9,151 nt of DNA. It comes from Deltaproteobacteria bacterium (lineage in GTDB: Bacteria > Desulfobacterota > Syntrophia > Syntrophales > UBA2210). Location of the stretch: NCBI GenBank assembly GCA_030603465.1, contig JAUVXT010000099.1:1-9151 (forward strand). The letters run 5' to 3'. The translations under genes and the position numbers were made by a program. Within the stretch, counting starts at the first letter, position 1; each line of letters begins with the position of its first letter. This document shows, piece by piece, positions 6,240 to 9,151 of the stretch. The notes beneath the pieces are model-generated. The model was not told the origin of the DNA. It worked only from the letters and a program-made list of their open reading frames with translations, and did no database searches.

Positions 6240-6797
6240 ATGTCAAATAAGATAGAATTAACGACTCCACTATCTGACGAAGATGTGGAAAAGTTGAATA
6301 TTGGAGACAAGGTATATTTGAATGGGACGATCTATACAGGACGAGATGCCGCACACAAGAGACTCGTAGATCTTGTTAATGAGGGAAAGGAACTTCCCTT
6401 CGATGTCAAAGGTCAGGTCATTTACTATGTGGGGCCCGCTCCGGCCAAACCGGGGAAACCGATAGGATCTGCCGGTCCGACTACCAGCTACCGTATGGAT
6501 GCCTACGCTCCAACGCTTATGGAACTGGGGATGAAGGGTATGATCGGAAAGGGGAATCGTGCCCCCGAAGTGGTGGAGGCAATGAAAAAACACAAGGCCG
6601 TCTACCTTGGAGCTACGGGAGGCGCCGGCGCCCTTATTGCAAAAAGCATCAAGAAGGCGGAGATAGTGGCCTATGAAGATCTTGGGCCGGAGGCTATCAG
6701 AAAGCTGGAGGTAGAGGATTTTCCGGTAGTAGTCATTAACGACACCAGGGGGAATGATCTCTACGTGGAGGGCGCAAAAAAGTACAGTAAAGAATAA
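6240..6797 (+). CDS. fumB: Class I fumarate hydratase, beta subunit
   Basis: This is the second half of the class I fumarase and completes the active site with the alpha subunit. ATG 6240 is chosen over the in-frame start at 6183 because CGGAGGAA (6228-6235) lies directly upstream and the earlier start would overlap the alpha gene. The 185 residues include GTIYTGRDAAHKR (29-41), the catalytic-face motif AGPTTSYRMD (78-87), GMIGKGN (100-106), YLGATGGAGAL (122-132) and the C-terminal NDTRGNDLY (167-175), all typical of stand-alone beta subunits. The gap to the alpha gene is 13 bp. As with alpha, tartrate dehydratase is the nearest alternative and is disfavoured by context. The E. coli gene called fumB is a fused fumarase, so the symbol denotes only the beta subunit here. 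Confidence 0.93.
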   Translation: MSNKIELTTPLSDEDVEKLNIGDKVYLNGTIYTGRDAAHKRLVDLVNEGKELPFDVKGQVIYYVGPAPAKPGKPIGSAGPTTSYRMDAYAPTLMELGMKGMIGKGNRAPEVVEAMKKHKAVYLGATGGAGALIAKSIKKAEIVAYEDLGPEAIRKLEVEDFPVVVINDTRGNDLYVEGAKKYSKE

Positions 6798-6824
6798 ATG
6801 ACATTTGAATAGGAAGGCACAGAT

Positions 6825-8570
6825 ATGAAAACTTTCAAGAGTGTTGCTAAGGAAATGGAGATTGTCACCCATGATGTCCTGATCTTTGGTACAGGGTTGG
6901 CCGGACTCCGTGCGGCATGCGAGATCGCCCGGAAGATGGACGACTCTGCAAGCATAGGGTTAGTCTCCAAGGTGCAGATACAGCGGCCCCATTCTGTATG
7001 CGCTGAAGGAGGTTCGGCAGCTGTATTGCGGGAGGATGATGGGGATAACCTTGATCTTCATGCCTGGGATACGGTCAAGGGTGCCGATTTTCTGGCAGAT
7101 CAGGATGTTATTTACCGGTTTGTGGAAACAGCGCCTAAAGAATTAATGCTTCTGGAGCACTGGGGAATGCCATGGTCTAGAAGGGAAGACGGGAGAATAA
7201 TGCAGCGTCCATTCGGAGGCCATAGTTATCCGAGGGCCACAATGGCCGCAGACAAGACGGGGTTTTTTGAGGTACAGACACTGTATGATAATCTCATGCA
7301 GTATAAAAACTTCTCGCGCCATGAGGAATTTTTCGCCACGTCGATCATAGCAGAGGATGGAAAGTTTTGCGGGCTTGCCGGGATAGACCTGCCGACGGGT
7401 AAATTTAAGGTCCTGAGGGCGAAAGCAATGTTAATCGCTTCAGGCGGTCTTGGAACCCTCTACGGGTTTACCACCTATTCCCAGACCGTCAGCGGAGACG
7501 GTCACGCACTGGCTTACCGGGCCGGATTGAATATAGAAGATCCGGAATTCCTCCAGTTCCACCCCACCGGTCTTGTTCCTAGCGGCATTCTAATGACAGA
7601 GGCGTGCCGAGGTGAAGGGGGATATCTGAGAAACTCTCTGGGAGAGCGTTTCATGGAGAGATATGCTCCCGAAAAGATGGAACTGGGTCCCCGCGATCTC
7701 GTTTCCCGTTCCGAAATGACTGAGATCATTGAGGGTCGCGGTTTTGAGGAACCGAGTGGCCTCGATTACGTCCATCTGGATCTGACCCATCTGGGGGCAG
7801 ACAGGATCAATAAAGCCCTGCCTCTGATCAGAGAAGTATGTATGAAATTTATCGGTCTCGACCCCATATTGGAACCGATTCCGGTACGTGCCGTTGCCCA
7901 TTACAGCATGGGAGGAGTAGAAGCAGATATTAATGGAGCTACCAAAATGGATGGTGTCTGGGCAGCCGGGGAAGTGGCGGCTCACTCGCTCCATGGCGCG
8001 AATCGTTTGGGATCAAATTCCACTACCGAGTGTTTGGTATACGGCGGCATTACGGGAGAGGAGATCGTAAAGTATCTAAAAACGGATCCCGATTTGAGCG
8101 AGCTTCCGATGGATCAGGTTGATCAAGAAATTAACCGTTTATATGTAGACTATCTCCAGAAAAACGGCAAAGAGAATTTCTATGAGATCAAGGATGAGCT
8201 GAGGGCTCTGATGGATCAACATGCGGGAGTATATAGAACCGGAGAAAGTCTGAAGGAAGGCCTGGATAAAATAATGGTCTTGAAGGATCGGTTCAAGGAC
8301 ATATACGTTACCGACAGGAATTATGTCTACAATACGAACCTGATGAATGCCCTGGAGACGGAAAATCTGCTGGATCTTGCCGAGGTTCTGGTAACGGCGG
8401 CTCTGACTCGTGAAGAATCACGCGGAGCGCATGCACGGACCGATTTCCCTGTGCGGGATGACGATAATTGGCTCAAGCACACCCTGGCAAGTTACAGTGA
8501 CAAAGGGCCAAAACTTGACTATAAGCCGGTAACAATCACCAAGTGGAAGCCGGTTGAGCGCACCTATTAA
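6825..8570 (+). CDS. sdhA: Succinate dehydrogenase/fumarate reductase flavoprotein subunit
   Basis: This is the FAD-carrying catalytic subunit of the membrane complex that interconverts succinate and fumarate. The start ATG 6825 follows AGGAAGG. It has the dinucleotide fold GTGLAGLRAA (22-31) and the covalent-FAD histidine H56 in RPHSVCAEGGSAAV. Active-site residues are H246 (FHPTG), T258/E259 and R262 (TEACRGEGG), R290 (ELGPRD), H359 (VAHYSMGG) and R394 (GANRLGSNS). The AEGGSAA sequence, with E61 where E. coli SdhA has Gln, and ELGPRD plus LDPILEPIPVRAVAHY resemble E. coli FrdA more than SdhA, so fumarate reduction or reversible operation is plausible; residue identity alone does not set direction. 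At 581 residues it is complete. The Fe-S subunit gene does not follow; the next gene is a cytochrome b anchor 11 bp downstream. It might equally be named frdA. Confidence 0.93.
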   Translation: MKTFKSVAKEMEIVTHDVLIFGTGLAGLRAACEIARKMDDSASIGLVSKVQIQRPHSVCAEGGSAAVLREDDGDNLDLHAWDTVKGADFLADQDVIYRFVETAPKELMLLEHWGMPWSRREDGRIMQRPFGGHSYPRATMAADKTGFFEVQTLYDNLMQYKNFSRHEEFFATSIIAEDGKFCGLAGIDLPTGKFKVLRAKAMLIASGGLGTLYGFTTYSQTVSGDGHALAYRAGLNIEDPEFLQFHPTGLVPSGILMTEACRGEGGYLRNSLGERFMERYAPEKMELGPRDLVSRSEMTEIIEGRGFEEPSGLDYVHLDLTHLGADRINKALPLIREVCMKFIGLDPILEPIPVRAVAHYSMGGVEADINGATKMDGVWAAGEVAAHSLHGANRLGSNSTTECLVYGGITGEEIVKYLKTDPDLSELPMDQVDQEINRLYVDYLQKNGKENFYEIKDELRALMDQHAGVYRTGESLKEGLDKIMVLKDRFKDIYVTDRNYVYNTNLMNALETENLLDLAEVLVTAALTREESRGAHARTDFPVRDDDNWLKHTLASYSDKGPKLDYKPVTITKWKPVERTY

Positions 8571-8581
8571 GGAGAGGGACT

Positions 8582-9025
8582 ATGATAAAGAAGATAAAAA
8601 GATATGATAGTCATTTGGGTATAACCGGTTGGGTCGGAGGCGGTCGATGGGGTTTGGAACGTTATCTCTACAGCCTCCATCGCGTTACAGGGCTCGGAAT
8701 CCTGCTCTTTTTCATGATACATATATTCGAGAGTTCGACCAGGATTTTTGGAATGGGGAGCTGGAATGCGGTGATGAGCGTTATGGAAAATCCCATATTC
8801 AAGATAGGCGAAGCGCTGGTCATCATCGGGTTTGCCTTTCATGCGATAAACGGTATCCGTCTCATCCTTATCGAACTGGGATTTGCCGTCGGCAAGGCGG
8901 AGGAACCGGTTTATCCTTATAAATCATCAATTAATGTCCAGCGGCCCCTGGCGGTCATCATGCTGGTAATATGTATCCTTCTCGTAGCAGCAGGGGGATA
9001 TGACCTTCTAGTCCTGGGTCATTAA
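8582..9025 (+). CDS. sdhC: Succinate dehydrogenase cytochrome b subunit (SdhC-like)
   Basis: This is a membrane anchor that binds heme b and passes electrons between the Fe-S subunit and the quinone pool. TAAGGAGAGGG joins the sdhA stop to its ribosome site before ATG 8582. The 147 residues give three membrane spans (about 34-50, 74-96 and 121-144). The quinone/heme signature RYLYSLHRVTG (27-37) leads into span 1, and H87 in HAINGIRLILIELG matches the heme-ligand region of E. coli SdhC. H47 in MIHIFES adds a second membrane histidine. Compared with the E. coli SxxHR motif, Tyr30 occupies the Ser position. The family is clear; heme number and quinone type are inference. Confidence 0.88.
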   Translation: MIKKIKRYDSHLGITGWVGGGRWGLERYLYSLHRVTGLGILLFFMIHIFESSTRIFGMGSWNAVMSVMENPIFKIGEALVIIGFAFHAINGIRLILIELGFAVGKAEEPVYPYKSSINVQRPLAVIMLVICILLVAAGGYDLLVLGH

Positions 9026-9035
9026 GGAGATAGTT

Positions 9036-9151
9036 ATGAAAGATATGAGAAGCGAAGCGGGAAGTTGGACCTGGTTTATCCTTGCGGGGATTGTCGTATT
9101 TATCCTTCTCGGCTTGCACATGCTGATTATACACATGGACGGGATTCTGGG
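9036..9151 (+). CDS. sdhD: Second membrane anchor subunit, SdhD-like (partial, cut by window end)
   Basis: The first 38 codons of a gene are present, running off the right edge. AAGGAGA (9024-9030) overlaps the sdhC stop codon and sits just before ATG 9036. The visible protein has a short polar start (MKDMRSEAGSW) and one hydrophobic span (about 13-33) ending LHMLIIHMDG, with H28 and H33 as possible heme ligands. Position directly after the SdhC-like gene and the histidine-bearing span fit the second anchor of a two-anchor complex. The usual R-x-x-G quinone-side motif is not evident in the visible part, so the SdhD name rests mainly on context. Confidence 0.65.
   Translation, partial: MKDMRSEAGSWTWFILAGIVVFILLGLHMLIIHMDGIL

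Noticed and set aside
5714..6310. A 198-codon open frame on the minus strand
   Set aside because: It spans the fumarase alpha/beta junction in antisense; both fumarase genes are complete with ribosome sites, so this is a shadow.
6270..6872. A 200-codon open frame on the minus strand
   Set aside because: It is antisense to the fumarase beta gene and the start of sdhA, with no recognisable product.
8629..8922. A 97-codon plus-strand frame inside sdhC
   Set aside because: It is out of frame with the clear cytochrome b protein and lacks hydrophobic spans or a ribosome site of its own.

Overview
The window carries genes of an anaerobic, metabolically specialised bacterium. The oxygen-sensitive two-subunit class I fumarase, the fumarate-reductase-like flavoprotein and the malic enzyme, encoded together in one operon, suggest a Desulfobacterota-like (deltaproteobacterial) syntroph or sulfate reducer. 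The taxonomic guess is inference from gene content and protein style; nothing in the window fixes a species.

Layout. The left part (1-1966, + strand) holds a lipoprotein with a CsgG/LpoB-like domain and an RNase Z-type metallo-beta-lactamase-fold hydrolase. The middle (1973-3724, - strand) holds ribD (riboflavin synthesis) followed by a lone specialised NusG paralog. The latter converges on the hydrolase gene with only 6 bp between stop codons. An approximately 200-bp divergent regulatory region (3725-3922) contains back-to-back promoter candidates for ribD and for the right-hand operon. The right part (3923-9151, + strand) is a tight operon: malic enzyme, fumarase alpha, fumarase beta, succinate dehydrogenase/fumarate reductase flavoprotein, cytochrome b anchor SdhC, and the start of a second anchor (SdhD-like) cut by the window end.

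How the genes work together. The right-hand operon encodes three consecutive reactions: succinate <-> fumarate (membrane flavoprotein complex), fumarate <-> malate (class I fumarase), and malate <-> pyruvate + CO2 (malic enzyme). It could run oxidatively, as in propionate or fatty-acid oxidation through succinate, or reductively, as in fumarate respiration; the sequence alone does not decide. The Fe-S (B) subunit is not between the flavoprotein and the anchors and must lie beyond the window or elsewhere. RibD supplies flavin precursors and is transcribed divergently from an operon whose product needs covalent FAD, but a regulatory link is only suggested by an inverted repeat in the shared intergenic region.

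Most of the window is recognisable metabolism. I did not find a mobile element, CRISPR array, defence system, tRNA or rRNA. The parts most worth a second look are the NusG-paralog leader with two mutually exclusive hairpins, the architecture of the divergent promoter region, the divergent active-site motifs of the malic enzyme, and the unusual A-C-D gene order with histidines suggesting a diheme anchor.
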